Shown here: one piece after another, positions 33,092-40,877 of the stretch
How positions within the stretch are numbered: position 1 is the first letter of the stretch
Layout: each line of letters begins with the position of its first letter
Assembly: GCA_003235365.1 (NCBI GenBank)
Contig: QJWJ01000052.1
Span: 1-52,739 of the forward strand
Length of the DNA: 52,739 nt
Direction of reading: 5' to 3'
Origin: Deltaproteobacteria bacterium
GTDB taxonomy: Bacteria; Myxococcota_A; Polyangia; Polyangiales; Polyangiaceae
Position numbers and translations under genes: made by a program
Notes under the pieces: model-generated
Seen by the model: the letters and a program-made list of their open reading frames with translations, nothing else
Told to the model about the DNA's origin: nothing
Database searches by the model: none

Positions 33092-34735
33092 ATGGCTGGA
33101 CCGGGCGTCCCCGTCGCCACGTTCGTCGTCGCCGCATTCGTCGCCAGCGGTTGCGGAGTACCCGACGCGGAGCAGTCACCCGCGGGCAATTCGACGGAAA
33201 AACCGACTGCCGCGCCTGACGGCGGCAGCGCACCAACCACGGTACCCCCCTCGGATCCAACCTCGACTCCGGAACCCAACCCGCCTTCCCCCTCTGAACC
33301 GGCGACGCGACGGGGGTTCGTGGAGGTTTCCGAACTCCGCTACCGGTTGTCGCCCTCGACGGACCCATCCGACTCCGCTCCCAACGACCAGCCCGGCGAG
33401 CTCGACTTCAGCGCGCCTGCTGCGCGGCTGTTCTACCAGTACGCGGGAGCAACGAACGCCGAGGCTGATTCGCGGCTGTGCATCGCCTTCAACGGCGGTC
33501 CCGGGGCAAGTTCCGTGGGTCTTTGGCTCAGTCTCGGTCCACGGGCGTCGGCACCTCTCAATCAACTGTGTCGCACGCTGTTCATCGATGCGCGCAACAC
33601 GGGGCTGTCCTACGAACTGGTCGCCGACCCGACGACGCACGAGCCGTCCTTCGAGGAATACAATGCCTACGTCGATGCGGCGGACGTGTTGCGCGCACTG
33701 CCGGGACTCGATGACCCCTCGCTGGTGGGCGGCACAGCGCAGATCGTACTCGTCGGGGAGAGCTATGCAGGCGTCCGCACCACGCTGATGCTGGACATGA
33801 TCCACGAGACGGCGTCGTACACGAACGGGTCGCGTCCCTTGCAGTCGTCTCAGCTGGTGGCCGAGCTCGACCAGCTACAAACCATTTGGGGAACCAGTCC
33901 TCGTGACGTGTTCACCCATCAAATCTTGATCCAGCCGACCATCGCTGGACGTTTGCAGGACGAGGTCACGGGACGCTTGATGCAACAGCTCGAATCTCCC
34001 TTGCGGCAGTTGGCGCAGGCGCTCGACGCCCCCCTCCCCGCTTGCGATGCGGATAGCTGCAACGGTTTCCAATGGATGATTCGCTCCCTGCAGACCCTGG
34101 GGCGCAGTCCCTACGACACTCGGCAGCCCAGCGAATGGCTCGATGAGCAGTTCGCTGAAGCAAGGCGCTACGTCGACTCCACACTTCTCGAACAGCTCGG
34201 CTCGGACCCACCGCCTGGTCTCCGCCCTGCGGACCGAACCTCGGCGTTCCGAACGACACTCGCCTCGCCACCTGCGCCAGATAGTGAGGAATGGCCCGAG
34301 CGGTTTGGCCCACTGCCGGAAATCGACCGCTACTTCGTCGGTTTCAACGACGAGGTGTTCGAACACTTCACGTCCAGTGATGCACGAGCATTTGCCGTCG
34401 ATGCATTCCATCCGAGCTACGCGGAGCGCTTCGTCAGACTTACCACTGAGGTTCACACGTTCGTTACCCGCGCGCAGTTCGATTTCGTCAATTACTGGTT
34501 GGGCCTACAAGGCGCGCTCGAGAGCCTTCCCGAAGTCGTGCAGTTCGAGCTGGACCAGACCGGCGACGAGCCACGCCCCGGTGCTTGGCTGTTGACTCTC
34601 GACGACGACAGCCGAGCCAGGATCCGGACCCCAGCCTACGCGGCGTCGCACTCCGTCGCCCACGACGCGGGCGACGAGTTGTTGTCTGATCTGCAAGCGT
34701 GGCTGACACAGACGAATGCCGACGATCGCCCATGA
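33092..34735 (+). CDS. S10 serine carboxypeptidase-like lipoprotein
   Basis: The product has 547 residues. The ATG at 33092 gives VPVATFVVAAFVASGC, a signal with a lipobox; starts further upstream would bury it. A Pro/Ser/Thr linker of about 60 residues precedes the enzyme domain. The domain shows family S10 landmarks: FNGGPGASSVGLWLSLGP (about residue 133), FIDARNTGLSY, and the nucleophile motif VGESYAGVRTTL (about residue 223). A His in the C-terminal AASHSVAHDAGDELL is the likely catalytic His. The catalytic Asp is not obvious. S10 enzymes remove C-terminal residues at acidic pH and are best known in eukaryotes. This one would act on peptides at the outer surface. Confidence 0.82.
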   Translation: MAGPGVPVATFVVAAFVASGCGVPDAEQSPAGNSTEKPTAAPDGGSAPTTVPPSDPTSTPEPNPPSPSEPATRRGFVEVSELRYRLSPSTDPSDSAPNDQPGELDFSAPAARLFYQYAGATNAEADSRLCIAFNGGPGASSVGLWLSLGPRASAPLNQLCRTLFIDARNTGLSYELVADPTTHEPSFEEYNAYVDAADVLRALPGLDDPSLVGGTAQIVLVGESYAGVRTTLMLDMIHETASYTNGSRPLQSSQLVAELDQLQTIWGTSPRDVFTHQILIQPTIAGRLQDEVTGRLMQQLESPLRQLAQALDAPLPACDADSCNGFQWMIRSLQTLGRSPYDTRQPSEWLDEQFAEARRYVDSTLLEQLGSDPPPGLRPADRTSAFRTTLASPPAPDSEEWPERFGPLPEIDRYFVGFNDEVFEHFTSSDARAFAVDAFHPSYAERFVRLTTEVHTFVTRAQFDFVNYWLGLQGALESLPEVVQFELDQTGDEPRPGAWLLTLDDDSRARIRTPAYAASHSVAHDAGDELLSDLQAWLTQTNADDRP

Positions 34736-34830
34736 TGAAGCCGGCTCGCTCGGTACAGCCATACCGGACGTGGTGTCGCCGCGCGCCAGAACACTCGACA
34801 CGTCGGAGTGGAGGGTCTACGAGCTTGCCG

Positions 34831-35154
34831 ATGGAACTCGACTGCCTGCAGTGCGGCGCCTGCTGCTACCAGCGACCAGGCACCATCCTGGTTCCCGAGG
34901 CCGATCTCGTCCGATTCAAGGGGGCCGGACGGGATGACATCCTCGCGCAGCTGGAACCCGGGCACTTCAGTCAGATGGCGTTCAAGATGAACGAACAGGG
35001 CTGTTGTGTCTTCCACGGGCGCGAGGGGGCACCCCACGAATGCCAAATCTACGAAGAGCGCGGCACGACCTGTCGACAATTCGAAGCGGGGAGCCAGCAG
35101 TGCTTGGAGTTCCGTCGTGACCGCGGCATCGATCCCCCGGCTGCGCCACGTTGA
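34831..35154 (+). CDS. YkgJ-family metal-cluster protein
   Basis: A small cytoplasmic protein of 107 residues. It opens with LDCLQCGACCYQRPG, the C-x2-C-x2-C-C motif of the YkgJ/CxxCxxCC family. Further Cys follow in QGCCVFHG, HECQIYEER, TTCRQFEAGS and QQCLEF. The family is thought to bind zinc or an iron-sulfur cluster, and its function is unknown. I chose the ATG at 34831 because the domain starts there; GGAGGG lies about 15 nt upstream. A longer frame from 34699 overlaps the peptidase gene and looks like shadow sequence. It may be co-transcribed with the peptidase gene. Confidence 0.85.
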   Translation: MELDCLQCGACCYQRPGTILVPEADLVRFKGAGRDDILAQLEPGHFSQMAFKMNEQGCCVFHGREGAPHECQIYEERGTTCRQFEAGSQQCLEFRRDRGIDPPAAPR

Positions 35155-35222
35155 ACCACGAACCCTCCAACGGCTGGCACGGCCCGGCGAAATTCAGCCG
35201 CGTGCACCGTCTGCGGCTCGGC

Positions 35223-36623
35223 TCACAGCTCCAACCTGTCACCGCGTTTGGGTCGTGCGGGTTGCAGCTGCAGTTCGTCGTGAATGCGCTTCGCCAGGGC
35301 AGCCCTCGACGCCTCCTCACCGTGCACCAGGGCCAGCTGTCGGACGTTGCCGGCTCGCGCCGTGGCACGCGCGAACCGGACCAAGTCGCTCGCGTCGGCG
35401 TGAGCTGAAAGCCCTTCGAGAGTGTGGATCTGCGCGTGCACGGGGCGTTCGACACCGAATACCTTCACGGCGTCGCGACGCTCCTGAAGGCGTCGCCCGA
35501 GCGTGTGTTGCGCCATGAACCCGACTATCACCACGCTGTTGCGAGAATCGCCCAGACCTCGGTTGAAGTGGTGGAGGATCCGCCCCCCTTCGCACATGCC
35601 CGCGCCCGCGATCACGACGCAGGGTTCGTGAGTGGCCTGCAATGCCTTCGACGCTTGGGCGCTCGAAATGTAGCGCAGCCCCGGGGGAGAGAACGGGTCG
35701 TCGCGCTCCAGGATCCGCGCCCGAACGTCAGCCGCCAACCCCTCTGGGTGCAACTTGTAAATCTCGGTGATCGCGATCGCCAGAGGGCTGTCGATGTAGA
35801 TGGGCACTTGGGGAGCCTTGCCCGCGTCGTGCAAGCGCTCCAAGGAGAACAGGACTTCCTGGGCCCGCTCCAGAGCGAACGTCGGAATCAAGACCCGACC
35901 GCCTCGTCCGACGGTCTCGCGAATGATCTCGCCGAGTCGCTCGTCGTTCTGGCGCATGTCGGGGTGTTCGCGATCGCCGTAGGTGCTTTCCATGAGCAAC
36001 ACATCGACCCCTGAAACGATCTCCGGAGTCTGCATCAGAGGAAGCTCGGCACGGCCGAGGTCCCCGGTGAACAGCACGCGCACCGTCCGCCCCGCCTCGG
36101 TGCAGTCGAGGGCGACCAGCGCCGAGCCGAGCACGTGCCCCGACGTGTGAAAGGTCAACTTCACGCCGGAAGTCACCGAGAACGGGCGGTGCATCGGGAT
36201 GGAGAACATGCGCTCCATCGCCTGTTGAGCGTCAGCCACGTCGTAAAGAGGGAGCACCTGCTTGCCCTGCTGTTCGTGACCCATGCGACGATTGAGATAA
36301 CGGGCGTCTTGCTCTTGAATCATTGCCGCGTCTCGAAGCATCACCGCGCACAAGTCGCGCGTCGGTGGCGTCGTGTAGACGTTGCCGCCAAACCCACGTT
36401 TGACCAACGAGGGAATGTTGCCGCTGTGATCGAGGTGCGCGTGACTCAAGACCAGTGCGTCCGCGTCCAGCGCCCAACGCGGCAACTCCCGATTGAGACG
36501 GTCGGCGGCGGCTCTGTGTCCCTGAAACAGACCGCAATCGAGCAAGACGTCTTTCCCTCCGACGTGCAAGCGATGCAGCGATCCCGTCACTTCGTCGGCG
36601 GCGCCGTAGAACTCGATGAACAT
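35223..36623 (-). CDS. MBL-fold beta-CASP RNase-like hydrolase
   Basis: The product has 466 residues, close to the 450-470 usual in this bacterial CPSF73/Int11-like group. Zinc-binding motifs of the metallo-beta-lactamase fold are in order: HAHLDHSG (about residue 61), TSGHVLGSALVAL, FTGDLGRAELPL, and the beta-CASP motifs AGAGMCEGGRILHHF and LEGLSAHADASDL. It also has LMESTYGDREH and IPTFALERAQEVL. Family members are RNA endo/exonucleases. The ATG at 36623 is preferred to 36743, because the fold starts directly with MFIEFYGAADEVTGS. Its stop faces the YkgJ-type gene. Confidence 0.93.
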   Translation of the reverse strand: MFIEFYGAADEVTGSLHRLHVGGKDVLLDCGLFQGHRAAADRLNRELPRWALDADALVLSHAHLDHSGNIPSLVKRGFGGNVYTTPPTRDLCAVMLRDAAMIQEQDARYLNRRMGHEQQGKQVLPLYDVADAQQAMERMFSIPMHRPFSVTSGVKLTFHTSGHVLGSALVALDCTEAGRTVRVLFTGDLGRAELPLMQTPEIVSGVDVLLMESTYGDREHPDMRQNDERLGEIIRETVGRGGRVLIPTFALERAQEVLFSLERLHDAGKAPQVPIYIDSPLAIAITEIYKLHPEGLAADVRARILERDDPFSPPGLRYISSAQASKALQATHEPCVVIAGAGMCEGGRILHHFNRGLGDSRNSVVIVGFMAQHTLGRRLQERRDAVKVFGVERPVHAQIHTLEGLSAHADASDLVRFARATARAGNVRQLALVHGEEASRAALAKRIHDELQLQPARPKRGDRLEL

Positions 36624-37116
36624 TCCATCGCCTTGTAGATGAACCGCCGAGCGGCGCGAAGCAGATTCTGGATGAGCCGAGGCGAAGTGCCGTTCCGTCG
36701 AAGGCATGCCGAGACTCTGGCCGAGCTTCGGACCGGCGATCACCCATTCGCCCGAACCACTCCCAACACGGGGTCGAGCGTTCGGACGCGACCCGCTTGG
36801 CTCACCATCGTCAGAGTCGATTCGAGACGACTCGAAAAGAATGGTGAACGTCCAATTCGTCGCCGGCAGTTCCGCCCGAAACGAAACGCAGCTAGTTTCA
36901 CGCGATTACTCTCGTCTTGAAACACCACTCGGCAGCGAGGAAATGGCTGTTTGCAAGCGTCATGCAAGTTCCGCGCTCCGTCGGGAGGCGCTCCGTCCTG
37001 CTTCCACGCTGCTGCCTCACCAAGCCCGACTCTCGACACGGTCATGCAGAACGCTATCCTTTGTAGATGCGCAGCCTGCATCGGGCCGCACCGCAGCGAC
37101 CCAGCGGAACCCTCCA
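36624..37116. other. Divergent intergenic region
   Basis: The 493 nt between the beta-CASP gene and the ATP-grasp gene hold no supported gene. The upstream extension of the ATP-grasp frame to 36706 has no domain character. A possible sigma70-type promoter sits at the right end. Confidence 0.45.
37033..37060 (+). promoter_or_regulatory. Possible sigma70-like promoter of the ATP-grasp gene
   Basis: TCGACA (37033-37038) and TATCCT (37055-37060) are spaced by 16 nt and lie 57 nt upstream of the ATG at 37117. The fit to TTGACA/TATAAT is partial, so this is only a candidate. Confidence 0.3.
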
Positions 37117-38319
37117 ATGACGACGGTAGTGATGGTTGGCGCTCGTGACGGAGCGCTCGAAGCGGCACAACGGATGGGGTTGTCGGTCTACCTCGTCACG
37201 GAACGTCGACCGAGCGCTACCCTGAGCCGCCCATTGGCGGGGATCTGGGTCGTGCCATTCTGCACGCCCATCGATGCCTTGTGGAGCGGCATTCGCGCTC
37301 GATTCCCCGACATCGGCAGCGCCAACCAAGCGCCGGCGGCGGTGATTGCCCTGACCGAATCCGCAGTCAGCGTCGCGGCAGCATTGCGCGCGCGCTGGCG
37401 ACTGCCGGGCGTCGACACCCGAACCGCGCACGTGTGCCGTGACAAGTTTGCAATGAAGCGGGCCGCGAGGAGTCATGGCATCACCTGCGCCGACTTCGCA
37501 CGAGTCGGTACCCGCACGAGCGCATCGAACCTGGTTCAGCGACTCGGGTTGCCGCTCGTCCTCAAGCCCGTCGACTCGTCGGGGAGTCGCGGTACCGTCA
37601 ATGCTCGAACCTTCACGGACGTCGAGCAGAACCTCGAGGCCGGGCTGCTCGCGGAAGCGTACGTCCACGGTCTCGAGATGAGCGTGGAGAGCTTCGTCCA
37701 CGACGGCCGAGTGGTATTCGCCAACCCCACCGAGTACCTGCTACCGCTGTGGGCGAACGTCGTCCCCGCATCGCTGAGCGAGTCGACACTGACCGAAGTG
37801 CTCGACTTGAATCAACGCGTGATAAACAGCTTTCAGATCCAACGAGGCATGACCCACCTCGAACTGTTCCTCACCAGTGGAGGACCCGTGTTCGGCGAAA
37901 TCGCTCTGCGACCGCCCGGTGGATACCTGATGGACTTGATTGAACGTTCCTACGGGTTCGACCCCTGGCAGTGCCTGTTGGACATCGAGCTGGGCAGCCT
38001 GCCGCAGCTGGTGAGCACGGCGCGCAACTTCAACGGGGTGTGGTTACTGCACCCGGGTCAGGGTCGCGTGAGGCGCGTCGCCGGGTGTGAGCTGGCACAA
38101 CGCGTTTCGGGCGTCGAGCTCGTCGAGTGTCACGTCAAAGCAGGCAGCCTGCTTCGGCCACGCGAAGGCTCGGGTCAGAGCGTCGGGCGGATCGTGGCTT
38201 CGGGCGGTTCACGCAAAGACGTCGTCAACGCGTTGCAACTGTCCCGTCGCAGCATCGTGCTGGAGGTCGACGCGCCCACGCCGCAACAAGGATCCAAACG
38301 AGGTCCCAAGGCGGCTTGA
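37117..38319 (+). CDS. ATP-grasp domain protein
   Basis: The product has 400 residues. The start at 37117 begins TTVVMVGARDGALEAAQRMG, a Rossmann-like N-terminal subdomain as in PurK and carbamoyl-phosphate-synthetase-like ATP-grasp enzymes. ATP-binding elements follow: KFAMKRAARSHGI, PLVLKPVDSSGSRGT (about residues 146-160), LLAEAYVHGLEMSVESFVHD and a metal-binding EIALRPPGGYL (about 261). The family joins a carboxylate, through an acyl-phosphate, to an amine, thiol or imino group. The substrate is unknown and no biosynthetic partner is adjacent. The C-terminal domain (LLHPGQGRVRRVAGCELA) resembles the biotin-carboxylase-like C-terminal lobe of dipeptide ligases. Confidence 0.9.
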   Translation: MTTVVMVGARDGALEAAQRMGLSVYLVTERRPSATLSRPLAGIWVVPFCTPIDALWSGIRARFPDIGSANQAPAAVIALTESAVSVAAALRARWRLPGVDTRTAHVCRDKFAMKRAARSHGITCADFARVGTRTSASNLVQRLGLPLVLKPVDSSGSRGTVNARTFTDVEQNLEAGLLAEAYVHGLEMSVESFVHDGRVVFANPTEYLLPLWANVVPASLSESTLTEVLDLNQRVINSFQIQRGMTHLELFLTSGGPVFGEIALRPPGGYLMDLIERSYGFDPWQCLLDIELGSLPQLVSTARNFNGVWLLHPGQGRVRRVAGCELAQRVSGVELVECHVKAGSLLRPREGSGQSVGRIVASGGSRKDVVNALQLSRRSIVLEVDAPTPQQGSKRGPKAA

Positions 38320-38360
38320 GCCGGCGCGACGCGCCCACCGCAAACCAATCCCACTCGACG

Positions 38361-38810
38361 TCATTCGACGATGTGTGGAGGCGGGCGAGTCGACTGGCGA
38401 ACGGAGGCGAAAGCGAACGCGTCCGCTTCGTTCGTGGTGACCAGGTGACGCTCCGAGTCCAACGGTCCAGACAGCCGACGAACCTGCAGCACCCCTGCAG
38501 CGGTCGAGCAGAGCACGGCCACACGCCGAAACAGGGAATACGTCGTTTGGCGAAGTCCGCGCGTGGCCATCTCGTAGTTCATGTCTTGCCGCGACTTGGC
38601 ACTACGCATGTCGACGACGATTCCGCGAACGTCGATGTTGTCCTCCATCAGCTTCGCGATCTCGACGGTCTGGTGCACGAACTCGTCCATGCTTCCGATC
38701 AGCTCGGAAGAGCGCCGCAGTAGTAGCATGTTGTGAACGACGTCGAGCTCGAACGACCAGTGTTTTGTTGCGTAGAGCACCACCCTGCTCCGCGCAGTTT
38801 GCGCTTCCAT
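38361..38810 (-). CDS. Small protein, STAS-like fold suspected
   Basis: The product has 149 residues. The ATG at 38810 is preceded by GGAG and GGGGA and gives EAQTARSRVVLYATKHWSFE. A longer frame to 39179 has Arg-rich shadow composition. Alternating strands and helices (RVVLYATKHWSFELDVV, IDVRGIVVDMRSAKS, RRVAVLCSTAAGVLQVRRL) are similar to the single-domain STAS-like proteins seen in myxobacteria, which often modulate signalling. I cannot confirm the family. It converges on the ATP-grasp gene with 41 nt between stops. Confidence 0.65.
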   Translation of the reverse strand: MEAQTARSRVVLYATKHWSFELDVVHNMLLLRRSSELIGSMDEFVHQTVEIAKLMEDNIDVRGIVVDMRSAKSRQDMNYEMATRGLRQTTYSLFRRVAVLCSTAAGVLQVRRLSGPLDSERHLVTTNEADAFAFASVRQSTRPPPHIVE

Positions 38811-39243
38811 GATCCCCACTCCGATCCCGGCGACTGCTCGCCAGCGAAGCGATGTTGCCATCAAACTCGGCGTCGAACCACGCGGGAACGCCTGCATTTC
38901 GTTAATTCGACGCTTGGGAGATTTGGCAAACCGAGCGGCTTGGGAACTCGGCCTTCGGCGCCAGCGCGACCAGGGGCCAACGTCAGCCGAACGACCCCAA
39001 GAACTTCGCGGACTTGGTTCGTCCACAACGCCGCGCCAGCGTCGGCCACCGGGTCGGCGATCGGTCCCCGCGCCCGTGGACAAGCACCGCCTCACAGGAA
39101 GCGGACCGCGTTTCGCGGCGTGTTGGGCGCGTTGCAGCGCCAACCGAAGGCACGACGATACTGCGTCCACCGCCTTCAACCGTCATCGCACGACGCACGG
39201 ACGTTGAACGAGTCACCACCGTCGTAGTAATCGCGGCCCGACT
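38811..39243. other. Divergent intergenic region
   Basis: The 433 nt between the small STAS-like gene and the MATE gene show no supported gene. Possible promoter hexamers occur near 39204-39230 (TTGAAC, then TAGTAA) just before the MATE start, but the spacing is short. Confidence 0.4.
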
Positions 39244-40572
39244 ATGTCCATGGCCAAAGGCCTGTGGTCACTCAGTTGGCCGATCCTCGTCAGCACGGTT
39301 CTGTACTTCTCGCTGACGATCACCGACACCCTGTTCCTCAGCCGGGAGTCGGACGGAGCGGCAGCTGCCGTTGGAGCGTTGATGCCGATGCTCACACTCG
39401 CCGCGGCGGTGTTCAGCGCACTGGGCCAAGCGGGTTGCGCGGTCGCCGGTCAACAGTTGGGTGCGCGCTGGGACGCCCGAGTTCCCGGAACCTACGGCGC
39501 AATGCTTTGGGTAAACGGTGCCTTCGGCGCCGCCCTCAGTCTTGCCGCGCTCGTACTTCATCGTCAAATGCCTCGATGGCTCGGTCTGAGCGGCACCGAA
39601 CTCGACCACGCCGATGCCTACCTGACCTGGGTTGGCGGCACCCTGTTCATCGCAGGCGCCCTATTTACGTTGACCAACATCGCCAACTCGCGTGGGCAGA
39701 CCCAGTGGGTGCTCGCCCAGGCGCTGCTCACCAACGTGCTGAACGTGGGTCTCAATGCGCTGTTCTTGTGGGGCCCATGGGGGTCGTTGGGCGTGACGGG
39801 TGTGGCTTGGGCCACGGTGCTGGCCCGAATCGGCGGCGTCGTGTTGCTGGTCGTCGCCGTGGAACGGATGCAGCTGCGCATCGAGCTTCTGCCGTCACTG
39901 GCGAAGCTGCGCTCGGCGGCCGGGCCCATCTTGCGCATCGGCTTGCCGTCTGCGTTGGAGCCGCTGGCGTTCGAAGGGAGTCGCATCGTCTTGATGATGT
40001 TCATCATCAGCATGGGCCCCGTCGCTCTCGCGGCTCGCGTTTACACGTACAACCTGACGGTCATCAGCGTCATCTGGAGCATTGCTCTGGCGGTCGGCAC
40101 ACAGATCCTGCTCGCCCATCGCATCGGAGAAGGCCGACTCGTCGAAGCTCACCGGCAGCTCTACCGAAGCCTGGCTTTGGCGGTTGCGGGGAGTACGGCC
40201 TTGGTCGTCGTCCTCAACGTCTTCAGAGTGCCGCTCGTCACGATGCTCACTCGAGACGTCGAGGTCTTGGAACTGACTCAACCCTTGTTTCAACTAGCAG
40301 TGCTGTTGGAGGTGGGGCGATCGGTCAACGTCGTCGCCGGATCGGCGCTGCGTTCGTCGGGAGACGCGCGCTTCACCGGGTTCGTAGGCGCCGCGCTGAT
40401 GTGGGGACTGGCGATCCCACTGTCGTATTGGCTGGGAGTCAGCCGCGGCATGGGTGTCGTCGGCGTTTGGTTGGCCATGGCAATCGACGAGTGCGTACGC
40501 GGCGCAGTCAACCTCGTGCGGTGGCAATCCGGCGCTTGGAAAACGAGAACGGTGGTCGCACGGACGGCGTGA
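39244..40572 (+). CDS. MATE-family efflux transporter
   Basis: An inner-membrane protein of 442 residues with about twelve hydrophobic segments, the usual MATE size. It begins directly with a helix (SWPILVSTVLYFSLTITDTL) and has the two-fold repeat of six helices. Examples are GAALSLAALVLHRQMPRWLG, and the second-half start GLPSALEPLAFEGSRIVLMM. MATE proteins export cationic compounds or lipid-linked sugars in exchange for Na+ or H+. The substrate is unknown. The start ATG at 39244 is followed by a second in-frame ATG two codons on. A near-complete open frame of 444 codons in another reading frame overlaps it and is a GC artefact. Confidence 0.93.
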   Translation: MSMAKGLWSLSWPILVSTVLYFSLTITDTLFLSRESDGAAAAVGALMPMLTLAAAVFSALGQAGCAVAGQQLGARWDARVPGTYGAMLWVNGAFGAALSLAALVLHRQMPRWLGLSGTELDHADAYLTWVGGTLFIAGALFTLTNIANSRGQTQWVLAQALLTNVLNVGLNALFLWGPWGSLGVTGVAWATVLARIGGVVLLVVAVERMQLRIELLPSLAKLRSAAGPILRIGLPSALEPLAFEGSRIVLMMFIISMGPVALAARVYTYNLTVISVIWSIALAVGTQILLAHRIGEGRLVEAHRQLYRSLALAVAGSTALVVVLNVFRVPLVTMLTRDVEVLELTQPLFQLAVLLEVGRSVNVVAGSALRSSGDARFTGFVGAALMWGLAIPLSYWLGVSRGMGVVGVWLAMAIDECVRGAVNLVRWQSGAWKTRTVVARTA

Positions 40573-40580
40573 ACGCGCCG

Positions 40581-40877
40581 CTACCCGACGCGGAGTGACG
40601 GGTTGCCGTCGAGCTCTTCGTAGTCGCGACAAGCCGTGCAAACTCTCGAAGCGAGTCGGCGCGCCCGAGCGCATCGGATGAGCACCCAATCCGAACAAAC
40701 CATGCATTTTCTGTTGTGATTTGCGCCAGACGCTCCGCTTGCGTCGGAATCGTCCAGCTTCGTGAACGGAGCGATGAATCGGGCAGATGTTACAGAGAGA
40801 CGCTCGAACCTGAGGCAATGTCCGGTAGATTCACGTCGTCGGAGATTCGCATGACTAACGGTACTCTCACCCCGCAA
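40581..40877 (-). CDS. Possible small zinc-binding protein (two CxxC motifs)
   Basis: The reverse strand carries an open frame whose C-terminal half reads RKCMVCSDW, then RLASRVCTACRDYEELDGN. Two CxxC motifs 20 residues apart would make a small zinc ribbon. The only start upstream of the first Cys pair is a TTG at 40877, which overlaps the ATG of the DUF1592 gene on the other strand. An ATG inside the first CxxC would lose one Cys. The frame has a reasonable codon pattern but no ribosome-binding site. This is a weak call. Confidence 0.25.
   Translation of the reverse strand: MRGESTVSHANLRRRESTGHCLRFERLSVTSARFIAPFTKLDDSDASGASGANHNRKCMVCSDWVLIRCARARRLASRVCTACRDYEELDGNPSLRVG

Noticed and set aside
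39264..40598. Plus-strand frame of 444 codons overlapping the MATE gene
   Set aside because: It is an Arg/His/Pro-rich shadow of the MATE gene. The MATE frame has clear membrane helices.
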